Below, piece by piece: positions 50,415 to 58,913 of a stretch of 64,000 nucleotides of DNA (positions within the stretch are counted from its first letter, which is position 1; each line of letters opens with the position of its first letter). Origin of the DNA: Parvibaculum sp039973015 (GTDB taxonomy: Bacteria; Pseudomonadota; Alphaproteobacteria; Parvibaculales; Parvibaculaceae); contig NZ_JBDWLT010000007.1 in assembly GCF_039973015.1 (NCBI RefSeq), forward strand, positions 230,416-294,415, written 5' to 3'. The translations under genes were made by a program, and so were the position numbers. The notes under the pieces were generated by a model, which ran no database searches, had not been told where the DNA came from, and worked only from the letters and a program-made list of their open reading frames with translations.

Positions 50415-51563
50415 TCAACTTGTGTCACTCGCATCTTCGGCAAGAATATCGTCAACTTCACCGGATATCGGGGCGCCTGCGCCTTTAATTGGCACGCTGC
50501 GCACTTGCGGCAGACAGTCCGGATGGTTGTCGCGAATCCATGCAATGAGTTTTTCCCGGATATTGCAGCGCAGATCCCATGCATCGGGTGATGTGCGCGC
50601 GCTCACAAGCGCGCGAATCTCGATTGTACGATCATTTGCATCGGTCACTTGAACAACCGCCACCTTCCCGTCCCATAACGGCTCGTCTTTCACGAATTCG
50701 CCAAGACAGGCGCGCAGTTCTTCCACCGGCAATGTGTAGTCCGCATGAAGAAAAACAGTGCCGATAATCGACGCGGTTTCTCTTGTCCAGTTGGTGAAAG
50801 GATTTTGAATGAAATAGGAAAGAGGCACGATAAGCCGTCGCCAGTCCCATATGCGGATTACGACGTAAGTGCCGGTGATTTCCTCGATCCAGCCCCACTC
50901 GCCCTCCACAACCACCGCATCGTCGATGCGGATCGGCTGTGTTATCGCAATCTGTATGCCTGCAATAAGATTTTCCAGCACCGGGCGCGCCGCCAGCCCG
51001 AGTATGAGGCCAGCAGCACCCGCAGACGCGAAGATGCTGACGCCATATTGCCGGACCGGCTCGAACGTCATCAGTCCAGCGCCCAGCGCCAGCAGCACGA
51101 TCAGGGTATCTGCCACACGCCGCAGGATGCGGATCTGCGTCACATGCTTTCTCGCCTGCAGGTTGTCCGCCACATCGATGCGGAAACGCGCCAGATAGAC
51201 GTCGCTCACAATGTGAACGGTAGAAATGGCGGTCCAGCCAACAATGGCGCAAAGCAAAGCGCCGAGTACGGAACTCCAGGCCGAGAGAGTGCCCTCGCTG
51301 AGCGGCGCGGCCTGTAACACCAGGGTACAGGCGATGAAGAGTACGATCGCCCTTGTGAGGCTCCGCGTCCGGCGAAGGAAAGTCTGAACATAAATGGCAC
51401 GGCGGGAGAACGCCCCGATCAGCAGCCTGATCGCAATGCCGTGAACCAGTAAGGCAACTGCAGCTGCCCCCACAAGCAGCGTCAGCGTCACCGCCCAGTC
51501 GGGCATCCAGTCAACGACGCCGAAAACTTGCGTGAAGAAATTTTCTGGCAATGGAAGCTCCAT
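50415..51563 (-). CDS. Small-conductance mechanosensitive channel (MscS family)
   Basis: The 382-residue inner-membrane protein has several N-terminal helices and the MscS pore and beta domain: FASAGAAGLILGLAARPVLE and NLIAGIQIAITQPIRIDDAV, then VVVEGEWGWIEEITGTYVVI and IVPLSYFIQNPFTNWTR. Such channels release solutes on osmotic downshift. The ATG at 51563 was preferred over a GTG at 51575; neither has a strong ribosome site. It lies upstream of the betaine-synthesis genes on the same strand. Confidence 0.93.
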   Translation of the reverse strand: MELPLPENFFTQVFGVVDWMPDWAVTLTLLVGAAAVALLVHGIAIRLLIGAFSRRAIYVQTFLRRTRSLTRAIVLFIACTLVLQAAPLSEGTLSAWSSVLGALLCAIVGWTAISTVHIVSDVYLARFRIDVADNLQARKHVTQIRILRRVADTLIVLLALGAGLMTFEPVRQYGVSIFASAGAAGLILGLAARPVLENLIAGIQIAITQPIRIDDAVVVEGEWGWIEEITGTYVVIRIWDWRRLIVPLSYFIQNPFTNWTRETASIIGTVFLHADYTLPVEELRACLGEFVKDEPLWDGKVAVVQVTDANDRTIEIRALVSARTSPDAWDLRCNIREKLIAWIRDNHPDCLPQVRSVPIKGAGAPISGEVDDILAEDASDTS

Positions 51564-51643
51564 ATCTGGCGTCACACCAATATGGATAACCTAGCCCTGT
51601 GCCCCCGCGGAGCAAGACCGGTAGAAGAAGGTCGTGGTAGCGC

Positions 51644-52273
51644 CTACTCCTGATCGCCCGGCTCCACACGCAGTGTCGGCACCGACCAATTGAAATGGAT
51701 CGCAAGAATGCGGATCGTGAGCGTCACGGCCACGGAAAGCCACAACGCATAATCTGCCTGCATTCCCACTCTCTCGGCAAATACGAACAGCGTGGCACCG
51801 CAAAGCGCAGCAAGCGCATAGACTTCTTTTCTCAGGATGATGGGTGTCCGGTTCGCGAGCACGTCGCGGATAATGCCGCCGACAATGCCGGTGACGACGC
51901 CCATAATAACGGCAACAACTCCAGAAGTTCCTGCCTCCAGCGCCTTTCTCGTTCCGAGCGCGACGAAGACGGCCAGCCCGAATGCATCGGCAATCGCAAC
52001 CGGACGGCGCACACGGTTTGCCCAGCCCGCGAATGGAATGGTGGCAAGAGCACACAACGCTGCCATGACCACATACCATGAAGCCTGAGTCCAGAAGACA
52101 GGCACGGCGAGCAGGAGGTCGCGTAGCGTTCCGCCACCTACAGCGACGATGATCCCGAGTAGCATCACGCCGAACCAGTCCATCTGCCGCTCCCCCGCGA
52201 CAAGTGCACCCGACACGGCGAAGGCGGCAATGCCGATGATTTGCAGCGATATGAGAAGGTCGAAGGCGGCCAT
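51644..52273 (-). CDS. TRIC-family (UPF0126) cation channel protein
   Basis: The 209-residue membrane protein has two related halves: GIAAFAVSGALVAGERQMDW with VGGGTLRDLLL, and DAFGLAVFVALGTRKALEAG with TGIVGGIIRDVL. The GGGxxRD repeats mark the prokaryotic TRIC family, trimeric K+/Na+-permeable channels. It starts at 52273 behind AAGGA, 16 bases from the end of the FemAB-like gene. Placement beside mscS and the betaine genes suits an osmotic or ion-balance role. Confidence 0.9.
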   Translation of the reverse strand: MAAFDLLISLQIIGIAAFAVSGALVAGERQMDWFGVMLLGIIVAVGGGTLRDLLLAVPVFWTQASWYVVMAALCALATIPFAGWANRVRRPVAIADAFGLAVFVALGTRKALEAGTSGVVAVIMGVVTGIVGGIIRDVLANRTPIILRKEVYALAALCGATLFVFAERVGMQADYALWLSVAVTLTIRILAIHFNWSVPTLRVEPGDQE

Positions 52274-52289
52274 GCGCGGCAATATCCTT

Positions 52290-53225
52290 TTAGCCGGGTT
52301 CCCGGGCCGTCTGTTCTGGAGCACGGTAATTCGGCAGCCAGGGAAAGGTCTTGTGACTCGAACGTATTTTCGTCAGTTCGGCGTCGTTCAGATCGACGCT
52401 GAGAATGTGCGCCTGGCCCGTGCAATTCGCAAATCGCCGCTTGAAAGTAAAAACGCCGTTACCATTTGCCCCGGCGGGCGCACCGCCGAACCAGAGCATC
52501 CTGTCTCCCAGCAGCTTCACGGCTCTGTCGAAAAGAAGATAGGAACCGAAATCCGGCAGCGCACCGTCATCCAGCAAAAAGCTGTGGGCGTGCCAGCTCT
52601 GTCCGGCGAGGTCGGAAAAGAACAGAAAGACACCGGCAAGCGCCCCTGAATTACGCCAGCGCAGCGCAACGCAGGCGTTGCTCTCCGTCCGCTCTCTAAA
52701 TGCCGCGATCAATCCCGCGAAATGCCTCGGGTCCGGTGCGGAGGAATCCGTAATGGAACGAAGTTTTTTCAATCGGCATTGCCAGCTGGACATCACTTCA
52801 TGCTCGGACAGCAACGCCTCCCGCTCGACGAAAAACACATCTTCAGCATGTTTCAGGCGGTTTCGGGTCCGCCGCGAATACCCGTCACGCGCGGGAGGCA
52901 AGCCCGGATCATGCGCCAGATGAGCCTTCAGGGGACGGAACTCGATATTGAAATGATTGCCCATTTCCTCCAGCGCCTTGCGCGAAGCCACGGGGTCGGC
53001 GTCCGGCCGGATGACCGAGGTAAATGTGAGCGGAGAAAAGCCGGGCAGATATCGCAAGGCCTGGAGTTGCTTTATCGAGGGAAGAGATTGATAGGGCCAG
53101 CTTCCCCTGGCGTCCCAGCGCAAATCATCGAACTGGCGCAACAAGGCGCTTCCTTCAGGCAGGGCGGCCCTTCTGCCAAGCCAGCCAAGTTGTTCGATAT
53201 ACCGGGGCGTGTCGAACAGAAGCAT
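52290..53225 (-). CDS. FemAB/GNAT-like acyltransferase
   Basis: The 311-residue protein begins MLLFDTPRYIEQLGWLGRRA at 53225 behind GGAAAG. Its C-terminal half has the GNAT-like fold of FemAB-type proteins: SRRTRNRLKHAEDVFFV, LIAAFRERTESNACVALRWR, GALAGVFLFFSDLAGQSWHA and DFGSYLLFDRAVKLLGDRM, followed by LWFGGAPAGANGNGVFTFKR. Members transfer acyl groups to amino sugars or cell-wall peptides. The specific reaction is unknown. It diverges from a family-61 glycosyltransferase gene, hinting at surface-glycan modification. Confidence 0.72.
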   Translation of the reverse strand: MLLFDTPRYIEQLGWLGRRAALPEGSALLRQFDDLRWDARGSWPYQSLPSIKQLQALRYLPGFSPLTFTSVIRPDADPVASRKALEEMGNHFNIEFRPLKAHLAHDPGLPPARDGYSRRTRNRLKHAEDVFFVEREALLSEHEVMSSWQCRLKKLRSITDSSAPDPRHFAGLIAAFRERTESNACVALRWRNSGALAGVFLFFSDLAGQSWHAHSFLLDDGALPDFGSYLLFDRAVKLLGDRMLWFGGAPAGANGNGVFTFKRRFANCTGQAHILSVDLNDAELTKIRSSHKTFPWLPNYRAPEQTAREPG

Positions 53226-53436
53226 GTTCTTTCCATTGTATACTTTCACCCGAATCCCGGCCGAAATCCGGCGTCCTTGTTCCTTAACATCCGTTCGGCC
53301 TGGTTTCGAGCCTATAGCCATCCGCGATCGCAAGGATGCGGCGCTTGATCCGATCCGGGCGGCGTATGGATCATGTTATGACTTCCCGCAACGTCGTTAC
53401 GCCCGCAACGCATGATCATTTTCCGGTGCCGACCGC

Positions 53437-54294
53437 ATGTCTGAATCGCAAATCCCCGTCGGGCAAGACCTGCACCTCCGCTACGATGCGACGCTTCCTT
53501 TCGGGGCGAAGGACCACTTCTTCCACTTTCTTCATGGCTATCTGATTCCCGGCCTCAGTCTGGGTCTGGACCGTGCGTGCCAGCGCATCAGCTTCGAGGA
53601 TTGCGGTCCCCTCATGAATCCGAAGATAGCCGAAGCATGCCTGCTCGCCGGACTGGAGCTTGCAGAGCCCCTGCCCGCTCATGAGCGCACGTCGTCCGGC
53701 ATCTGTCTCGTTCCCCGATGGGATAATTTGCTGTTCCGTCTCGACGGCTCTCATCAAACCCAGGCGGAAGTCAGTTCCTTCCGTGAGATGACGGAGCGCG
53801 TACGCCTGCTCCTGCTGAAGCGCGCCGAAGAGGCATGCCGGCAGAGAAGTACGCTCACACGCTGGCAGGATACTGAAGTGCTGGTTCTGAAAAGATCGCC
53901 CGAGCACCCCTACTATGCACCGACGGGCAATGCGCGGTTCCCGAAATACGGCAACAGCCGACGGGACCTTCTCAACAGCGGGCAAATTGCGGAATATCTC
54001 GTCGCCGCTGGCCACAATGCCAGAGAGGCCGATATGGGCGCTCTCCCCCTGTGGGAGCAGATCATGGCCTTCCGGAACGCATCCGCCGTGATCGGCGCGA
54101 GAGGAGCGGAATTCGCTCATTTGTTCTGGATGAAATCGGGCGCCACCGCCCTGATGTTCGCAACGCCCCTCAAGCAGGAGAATAACGCCTCCCGATCTCT
54201 GGCTGAGATTTTCGGCATCCGTTTCGTCGCTCCCCCGGTTTCGGGCAGCTTCTTCTCGATAGAGCCCGAAAAGGTGCTTCGCCACCTGCGCTGA
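53437..54294 (+). CDS. Glycosyltransferase family 61 protein
   Basis: The 285-residue protein has FGAKDHFFHFLHGYLIPGL near the N-terminus, LVLKRSPEHP before the middle, and the GT61/DUF563 signature FRNASAVIGARGAEFAHLFW near the end. Family members add sugars to capsule, lipopolysaccharide or proteins. It has no membrane segment. It is alone on the plus strand between the FemAB-like gene and a tRNA gene, so acceptor and donor are not clear. Confidence 0.8.
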   Translation: MSESQIPVGQDLHLRYDATLPFGAKDHFFHFLHGYLIPGLSLGLDRACQRISFEDCGPLMNPKIAEACLLAGLELAEPLPAHERTSSGICLVPRWDNLLFRLDGSHQTQAEVSSFREMTERVRLLLLKRAEEACRQRSTLTRWQDTEVLVLKRSPEHPYYAPTGNARFPKYGNSRRDLLNSGQIAEYLVAAGHNAREADMGALPLWEQIMAFRNASAVIGARGAEFAHLFWMKSGATALMFATPLKQENNASRSLAEIFGIRFVAPPVSGSFFSIEPEKVLRHLR

Positions 54295-54341
54295 TCGCGC
54301 GCAGGCTGCCGGGTTCATTTTCGAAAAAAATCGGAGGAAAA

Positions 54342-54434
54342 TGGCGGAGAGGATGGGATTCGAACCCACGGTACAGCTTTACACTGTACAACGGTTTAGC
54401 AAACCGCCGCCTTCAGCCACTCGGCCACCTCTCC
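54342..54434 (-). tRNA. tRNA-Ser (anticodon GCT)
   Basis: The minus strand reads GGAGAGGTGGCCGAGTGG at the 5' end, the anticodon loop GTTTGCTAAAC (GCT at 54398-54400), a long variable arm with a hairpin (GTACAGTGTAAAGCTGTAC), GGTTCGAATCC, and the closing CCTCTCCGCCA with the CCA encoded. The large variable arm is the hallmark of class II tRNAs and the anticodon reads AGC/AGU serine codons. Confidence 0.97.
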
Positions 54435-54520
54435 GGCTCCCCGTGTATGCCCAAGATTATCGGCCGCATCAAGGCCAATGTCTTTGAGCCGCCAGGGGAT
54501 TTTACCTTCTCTGCCCGCCT

Positions 54521-55414
54521 TCAGCTCTTTTGGCCGCCCCGGTAGCGGATAAGCCCTTCCTGCGCCACGGATGCGACGAGCTTTCCATCCCTCGTGTAGA
54601 TACTGCCCCGGTTGAAACCGCGGGCGCCGGAGGCACTCGGGCTGTCCTGTGTATAGAGAAGCCAGTCGTCGGTCCGGAACGGCGCATGGAACCACATGGC
54701 ATGATCGAGGCTCGCCGATTGCAGCTTGCCGCTCACCCAGCTCACGCCATGCGGGCGAATGCAGGTATCGAGCAGCGTCATGTCGGACGCATAGGCAAGA
54801 ATGCACTGGCTGAGCGCAATGTCGTCGCCTACGCCCTTGCGCGCCCGGAACCAGACGTGCTGCACCGGCTCGATCGGCGCGGGATCGATATAGTCCTGCG
54901 GATTGACCGGGCGGATTTCGATGGGGCGCGGACGCGCGAAATGAACGCGGATCGCTTCCGGCAACTTGTCCTCGATGGCCTTGCGCAATTCGCTCTCGTT
55001 CGGCAGGTCTTCTGGCTGCGGCACGTCGGGCATCACGGCCTGATGCTCGAACCCCTCCTCCTGCACCTGAAACGAGGCGGCCAGATTGAATATCTGCTTG
55101 CCGTGCTGGATCGCGACGACCCGGCGCGTGGTAAAGCTCTTGCCGTCCCGTGAGCGGTCCACCTCATAGACAATGGGGATCTTCGGATCGCCGGGCCGGA
55201 TGAAGTAGGCATGCAGCGAATGGCACACCCTGTCTTCCACCGTCCGGTAGGCCGCAACAAGTGCCTGCCCGATCACCTGTCCGCCGAACACGCGCTGCCA
55301 GCTCACATCGGGGCTGTGCCCGCGAAAGAGATTCATCTCGATCTGCTCAAGGTCGAGCAGGTCGATCAGGTCTTCGACGGGATTCTTGTCGGCTTGCGGC
55401 GAAGCATCGGTCAT
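54521..55414 (-). CDS. tesB: Acyl-CoA thioesterase II
   Basis: The 297-residue double-hotdog enzyme hydrolyses acyl-CoAs. It has NLFRGHSPDVSWQRVFGGQV, HSLHAYFIRPGDPKIPIVYE, SFTTRRVVAIQHGKQIFNLA and, in the second half, SLDHAMWFHAPFRTDDWLLY. AGGAG lies five bases before the ATG at 55414; the frame opens to 55558 without similarity. The stop is 86 bases from the tRNA-Ser gene upstream on the plus numbering. No operon partner is seen. Confidence 0.94.
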   Translation of the reverse strand: MTDASPQADKNPVEDLIDLLDLEQIEMNLFRGHSPDVSWQRVFGGQVIGQALVAAYRTVEDRVCHSLHAYFIRPGDPKIPIVYEVDRSRDGKSFTTRRVVAIQHGKQIFNLAASFQVQEEGFEHQAVMPDVPQPEDLPNESELRKAIEDKLPEAIRVHFARPRPIEIRPVNPQDYIDPAPIEPVQHVWFRARKGVGDDIALSQCILAYASDMTLLDTCIRPHGVSWVSGKLQSASLDHAMWFHAPFRTDDWLLYTQDSPSASGARGFNRGSIYTRDGKLVASVAQEGLIRYRGGQKS

Positions 55415-55614
55415 GGCCACTCCTGGGGGAATGCGAAAATTGTGGAAGCAGCAAAGACCGCCAGCGATACGGCGATATGCGAGGGGCTTCCCGGTGGCCG
55501 GAAGATAAGCGGAGCGCGACGGCGTGTCACCGTCTTTGCGCGTCCTGCGGCAGCACATCCAATTCCCGGGGCAGAGACCTCGGAAACTTGAAATTCGTAT
55601 TTAGAAACAAAAGC

Positions 55615-55884
55615 TTACTGGTGAGCCAGCCACTCACGCGCCTGGCGCTGCGCCTCGGCGATCTCCGCCGCGCTCATTTCCGCAGCAAGTTCCGAGCGGC
55701 ACGTCCGCGCCTCGTTGCTGCCCTTCATCGCGGCAAGGTTGAACCATTTGTGTGCGGTCACGAGATCGACCTCCACACCATGACCGGTCGAATACATCAG
55801 CCCGAGATTATAAAGCGCGTCGCACTTGCCGCCTTCCGCGGCAAGCTCGCTCTTCTCGACTTGCTCGAGTTGCATGCGAGCCAT
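55615..55884 (-). CDS. Small Sel1-repeat protein
   Basis: The 89-residue protein contains about one and a half Sel1-like repeats: CDALYNLGLMYSTGHGVEVD then LVTAHKWFNLAAMKGSNEAR. The C-terminal EMSAAEIAEAQRQAREWLAH is a typical ending of such proteins. GAGGAG precedes the ATG at 55884. Sel1 repeats form helical protein-binding scaffolds. No signal peptide is present. The function is unknown. Confidence 0.85.
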   Translation of the reverse strand: MARMQLEQVEKSELAAEGGKCDALYNLGLMYSTGHGVEVDLVTAHKWFNLAAMKGSNEARTCRSELAAEMSAAEIAEAQRQAREWLAHQ

Positions 55885-56055
55885 GTGCTGTCTCCTCGAA
55901 TTCGAGGCTTCAAGCCCGTTGTTCCGTGAACGGAGCCCCTCCCCGTCCCTGGTTTCAACTCTCCATTGCTGCACTGAAAAAATGGTTAACGGCCCGCTCA
56001 CCCTACCGATATAGGTGAGCAAGCATGATGAAATCTGCTTTTGATGTCCCTCAGG

Positions 56056-56688
56056 TCACACTTCGGGAACAGCCATGCCCCGCTGAACCGCCGGTCTTGC
56101 CCCCACCATATCGAGCCAGCGCTTCACATTCGCGCCCTCTCCCACCACATCTGGCTTGGCCTGCCGGACCAGGTCGAAGGCAATGCTGATCCAGGGATAT
56201 GTGGCCATGTCGGCAATGGAATAATCTCCAGCCATGTAGTTCGCTTCGCCGAGCCGCTTGTCGAGTACCTTGATGAGCCGCGCCGCTTCGCCGATATAGC
56301 GGTCCATGGCGTAAGGGATTTTCTCCGGCGCCGTATTGATGAAATGGTTCGCCTGCCCGAGCATCGGTCCCACCCCGCTCATCTGCCACATCAGCCATTC
56401 CAGCGTCTTTGCGCGCTGCTCTCCCTTTGGCGCAAGAAACTTGCCCGTCTTCTCCGCGAGATAGACAAGGATCGCACCCGACTCGAAAACCGGCAAAGCT
56501 CCGCTATCCGCATCGCGGTCGACAATCGCTGGAATGCGATTGTTGGGACTGATCTTCAGGAACGCCGGTGCGAACTGTTCATCCTTGCCGATATCGATGG
56601 CGTGGACTTCGTAAGGGAGTCCCGCCTCCTCGAGCATGATGGAGACCTTGCGTCCGTTCGGTGTTGTCCATGTGTAGAAATCGATCAT
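56056..56688 (-). CDS. Glutathione S-transferase family protein (YfcG/Ure2-like)
   Basis: The 210-residue protein starts MIDFYTWTTPNGRKVSIMLE and has LKISPNNRIPAIVDRDAD and PVFESGAILVYLAEKTGKFL, the thioredoxin-fold part, followed by a helical domain with YSIADMATYPWI. The WTTPNGRKV start and NNRIPAI motif match the Nu-class group (YfcG, YghU) with disulfide-bond reductase activity. A paralogue lies at 57267-58073. The frame opens to 56760 without similarity. Confidence 0.92.
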   Translation of the reverse strand: MIDFYTWTTPNGRKVSIMLEEAGLPYEVHAIDIGKDEQFAPAFLKISPNNRIPAIVDRDADSGALPVFESGAILVYLAEKTGKFLAPKGEQRAKTLEWLMWQMSGVGPMLGQANHFINTAPEKIPYAMDRYIGEAARLIKVLDKRLGEANYMAGDYSIADMATYPWISIAFDLVRQAKPDVVGEGANVKRWLDMVGARPAVQRGMAVPEV

Positions 56689-56815
56689 CGCCTTCCGCCC
56701 TTCGCACATGCGAAATACAAGGTCCTCCCCCGCACTTCGCCTATTTCCGGTCGAGCGCATATGGGAATGAAAAATAGGGAGGTCGAGTCCGCCAGGCCGC
56801 TGCGGCGTGATTTCG

Positions 56816-57166
56816 TCAGTACTCGACGGTCACTTCCACGTGATGATGCCGGTGCTGCGCACAGACATAAGGCATAAGGCTGTATTCACCCGGCGCAAGC
56901 CTGGTGCCCACTGCCTGCTGCGGCAGCAGGAAATCGCCGACCGTCTCGCCTTGCGCATCGAGGATCGAGAATCCGTAAGTCCCGTCCATCACGCGCACGA
57001 CCTTTCCGCCTTCCGGCAGCTTCAGCGTCCGCCCCCAGGCTTCTTCGGTTCCGTAAGCATCTTTCTTGATCAGGCTGCCTGTTGCCGTCACCGTCTCAGC
57101 TTGCGCAGGCAAACCGGAAATCATCGCAACGGTCGCGGCGAAAAACAAAGCTTGAATCAGACGCAT
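56816..57166 (-). CDS. Small secreted protein of unknown function
   Basis: The 116-residue product has a Sec signal peptide (MRLIQALFFAATVAMISGLP, cleavage near AQAE), leaving a mature periplasmic protein of about 93 residues. It has a predicted beta structure (GGKVVRVMDGTYGFSILDAQ) and ends YVCAQHRHHHVEVTVEY, with a single Cys and four His close together. This suggests metal binding, but nothing more can be shown. It lies between two GST paralogues. I do not recognise the family. Confidence 0.7.
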   Translation of the reverse strand: MRLIQALFFAATVAMISGLPAQAETVTATGSLIKKDAYGTEEAWGRTLKLPEGGKVVRVMDGTYGFSILDAQGETVGDFLLPQQAVGTRLAPGEYSLMPYVCAQHRHHHVEVTVEY

Positions 57167-57210
57167 TCGGATCGCTTTCCGGTTCGGCGCAAACGAGGCG
57201 CCAAAGGCAA

Positions 57211-57240
57211 ACAGCGCCCCCGGTTTCCCGGAGACGCTGT
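57211..57240 (-). terminator. Terminator-like hairpin after the second GST gene
   Basis: ACAGCG / CGCTGT close an 18-base interior that contains CCGGG / CCCGG-type pairing; on the minus strand it is followed by TTGCCTTT. It lies 27 bases after the GST stop. The T-run is weak. Confidence 0.5.
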
Positions 57241-57266
57241 GAGCTTAACATAAGAGGAAGAGCTGT

Positions 57267-58073
57267 TCAGCCCCGCCCCTGCTTTTGTGCGCGTTGTCCG
57301 AACAGCACTTTGCGTGCCTGCTCGGCCTCTTTGGATTTGTCCCCGATGGTGCCCCGGCGCCATTCGCGACCGAGAGCAAATCCCCTCTGGACGGCCGGGC
57401 GGGCGCCGACCCGCTCAAACCAGTCTTTCAGGAATGGGAAATCGTCAAGCCGCTGACCCTGGTTCTTATAGGGTACGATCCAGCCCCAGCAGGCCATGTC
57501 GGCGATCGAGTAGCGGCCGGCGAGATAGTCGCGGTCCTTCAGGCGCTTGTTCATCACGCCATAGAGCCGGTTCACCTCGTCGGTATACCGTTTGATCGCA
57601 TAGGGGATCTTGTTCTGAGCGTACTGGCGGAAATGATGGGCTTGGCCCGCCATGGGGCCAAGCCCAGCCATTTGCCAGAACAGCCATTGGTCGACCTCAA
57701 CTCTCGAACGCTCGCTTGCGGGATAAAACTTCCCCGACTTGCGACCGAGATATTGAAGGATAGCCCCCGACTCGAAGATCGAAATCGGTTTCCCCCCCGG
57801 ACCCTGCGGATCCACGATGGCTGGCATCCTGTTGTTCGGTGCGATCTTCAAAAAGGATCGCTTGAACTGATCACCAATACCGATATTCACCGGCTTCAAC
57901 TCGTAAGGCAGGCCGCACTCCTCAAGCATGATCGAAATCTTCCAGCCGTTTGGCGTTGGCCAGTAATAGAGTTCGATCGGCTTGGCGTTGCCCCGCCCGG
58001 AAGCGGGACTTCGCCTTGCTGAGGAGCGTTTCGCCGCCGCCTTGGCGGGTTTTGTCCGGCGCGTATCGCTCAT
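57267..58073 (-). CDS. Glutathione S-transferase family protein with basic N-terminal tail
   Basis: Residues 33-268 form a Nu-class GST like its neighbour: IELYYWPTPNGWKISIMLEE, LKIAPNNRMPAIVDPQGPGG and SIFESGAILQYLGRKSGKFY, then YSIADMACWGWIVPYKNQG. Ahead of it is a 30-residue basic tail (TKPAKAAAKRSSARRSPASG) with the same Lys/Ala/Arg character as the histone-H1-like protein encoded nine bases upstream. The tail may bind DNA or the nucleoid, or be a relic of shared ancestry. The gene is probably co-transcribed with the H1-like gene. Confidence 0.9.
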   Translation of the reverse strand: MSDTRRTKPAKAAAKRSSARRSPASGRGNAKPIELYYWPTPNGWKISIMLEECGLPYELKPVNIGIGDQFKRSFLKIAPNNRMPAIVDPQGPGGKPISIFESGAILQYLGRKSGKFYPASERSRVEVDQWLFWQMAGLGPMAGQAHHFRQYAQNKIPYAIKRYTDEVNRLYGVMNKRLKDRDYLAGRYSIADMACWGWIVPYKNQGQRLDDFPFLKDWFERVGARPAVQRGFALGREWRRGTIGDKSKEAEQARKVLFGQRAQKQGRG

Positions 58074-58082
58074 ATCGGCAAC

Positions 58083-58694
58083 TTAAGCCGCCGTCTTGCG
58101 CGCTGCGGGCTTACGCTTTGCAGCAGGCTTCCGCTTCGCAGGCGCCTTCTTGACGGCAGGCTTGCGAACGGCAGCTTTCCGAACCGCAGTCTTACGGACA
58201 GGCGTCTTGCGAGCCGTCGTCTTGCGGGCGGTCGTCTTCCGAGCCGTCGTTTTCCGAGCGGTTGTCTTGCGCGCCGTCGTCTTGCGAGCGGCGGGCTTCC
58301 TCGCCGTTGTCTTCTTGGCGGCGGGCTTCCGCTTCGCAGGGGCCTTCTTGGCGGCCGTCTTGCGGGCGGCAGGCTTCTTCGCTGCTGCGGGCTTACGCTT
58401 CGCAGGAGCCTTCTTCGCAACCGTCTTCTTGGCGGCGGGCTTCTTCGCTGCAGGCTTCCGCTTTGCGGGCGCCTTCTTCGCGACTGTCTTTTTAGCGGCG
58501 GGCTTCTTCGCCGTCGTCTTCTTCGCCGCAGGCTTCCGCTTTGCGGGCGCCTTCTTCGCTGCGGTCGTCTTCGCGGCGAGTTTCTTCACGGTCTTTTTCG
58601 CAGCCGGCTTCTTCTTGGCAGCCGGCTTCTTGGCTGCAGGCTTCTTGGCCGCAGCGGCCTTCGGCTTAGCTTTGGTCTTGGTGGTGGTAGCCAT
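58083..58694 (-). CDS. Histone H1-like nucleoid protein (Lys/Ala/Pro repeats)
   Basis: The 203-residue protein is almost entirely Lys, Ala, Arg, Pro and Thr. It has repeated KKAPAKRKPAAKK units (about residues 47-125) and a run of RKTTA pentapeptides (about 130-165). Bacterial H1-like proteins of this type bind DNA and condense the nucleoid. It has no hydrophobic core and should be disordered. The coding DNA is itself repetitive. Its length probably varies between strains. The GST gene with a similar tail follows after nine bases. Confidence 0.88.
   Translation of the reverse strand: MATTTKTKAKPKAAAAKKPAAKKPAAKKKPAAKKTVKKLAAKTTAAKKAPAKRKPAAKKTTAKKPAAKKTVAKKAPAKRKPAAKKPAAKKTVAKKAPAKRKPAAAKKPAARKTAAKKAPAKRKPAAKKTTARKPAARKTTARKTTARKTTARKTTARKTTARKTPVRKTAVRKAAVRKPAVKKAPAKRKPAAKRKPAARKTAA
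58206..58300 (-). repeat. 15-bp coding tandem repeat in the H1-like gene
   Basis: About six imperfect 15-base units (such as CTTGCGAGCCGTCGT on the plus strand) encode the RKTTA pentapeptides of the H1-like protein. Third-position differences show that the repeat is kept at protein level. Confidence 0.7.
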
Positions 58695-58913
58695 GTTTCT
58701 CTAGCTCCTGATGTGCCGTTTCGTTTGGCGACAATCCATGTACTCGCAACGCACACACTGCTAGCGCCCTCGTACCCCTCAGGCGCGCCACAACAATATG
58801 AGCGCGGAAAAAGCGCTCGGCAACACAATGCAACAGATTTGTGCACACGTGTTCGCGCCACTCTCCGGGGAAAGTGGTTACCAAACGGTTCATTCAGGAG
58901 CCGGAAATTTTCG

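Noticed and set aside
58198..58560. Regular repeats that might suggest a CRISPR array
   Set aside because: The units are contiguous, in frame and encode Lys/Ala/Thr repeats, with no unique spacers and no cas genes.
58096..58704. Hydrophobic open frame antisense to the H1-like gene
   Set aside because: Its Ala/Gly/Phe/Val repeats are only the complement of Lys/Ala codon repeats. The H1-like reading has a proper start and a family precedent.
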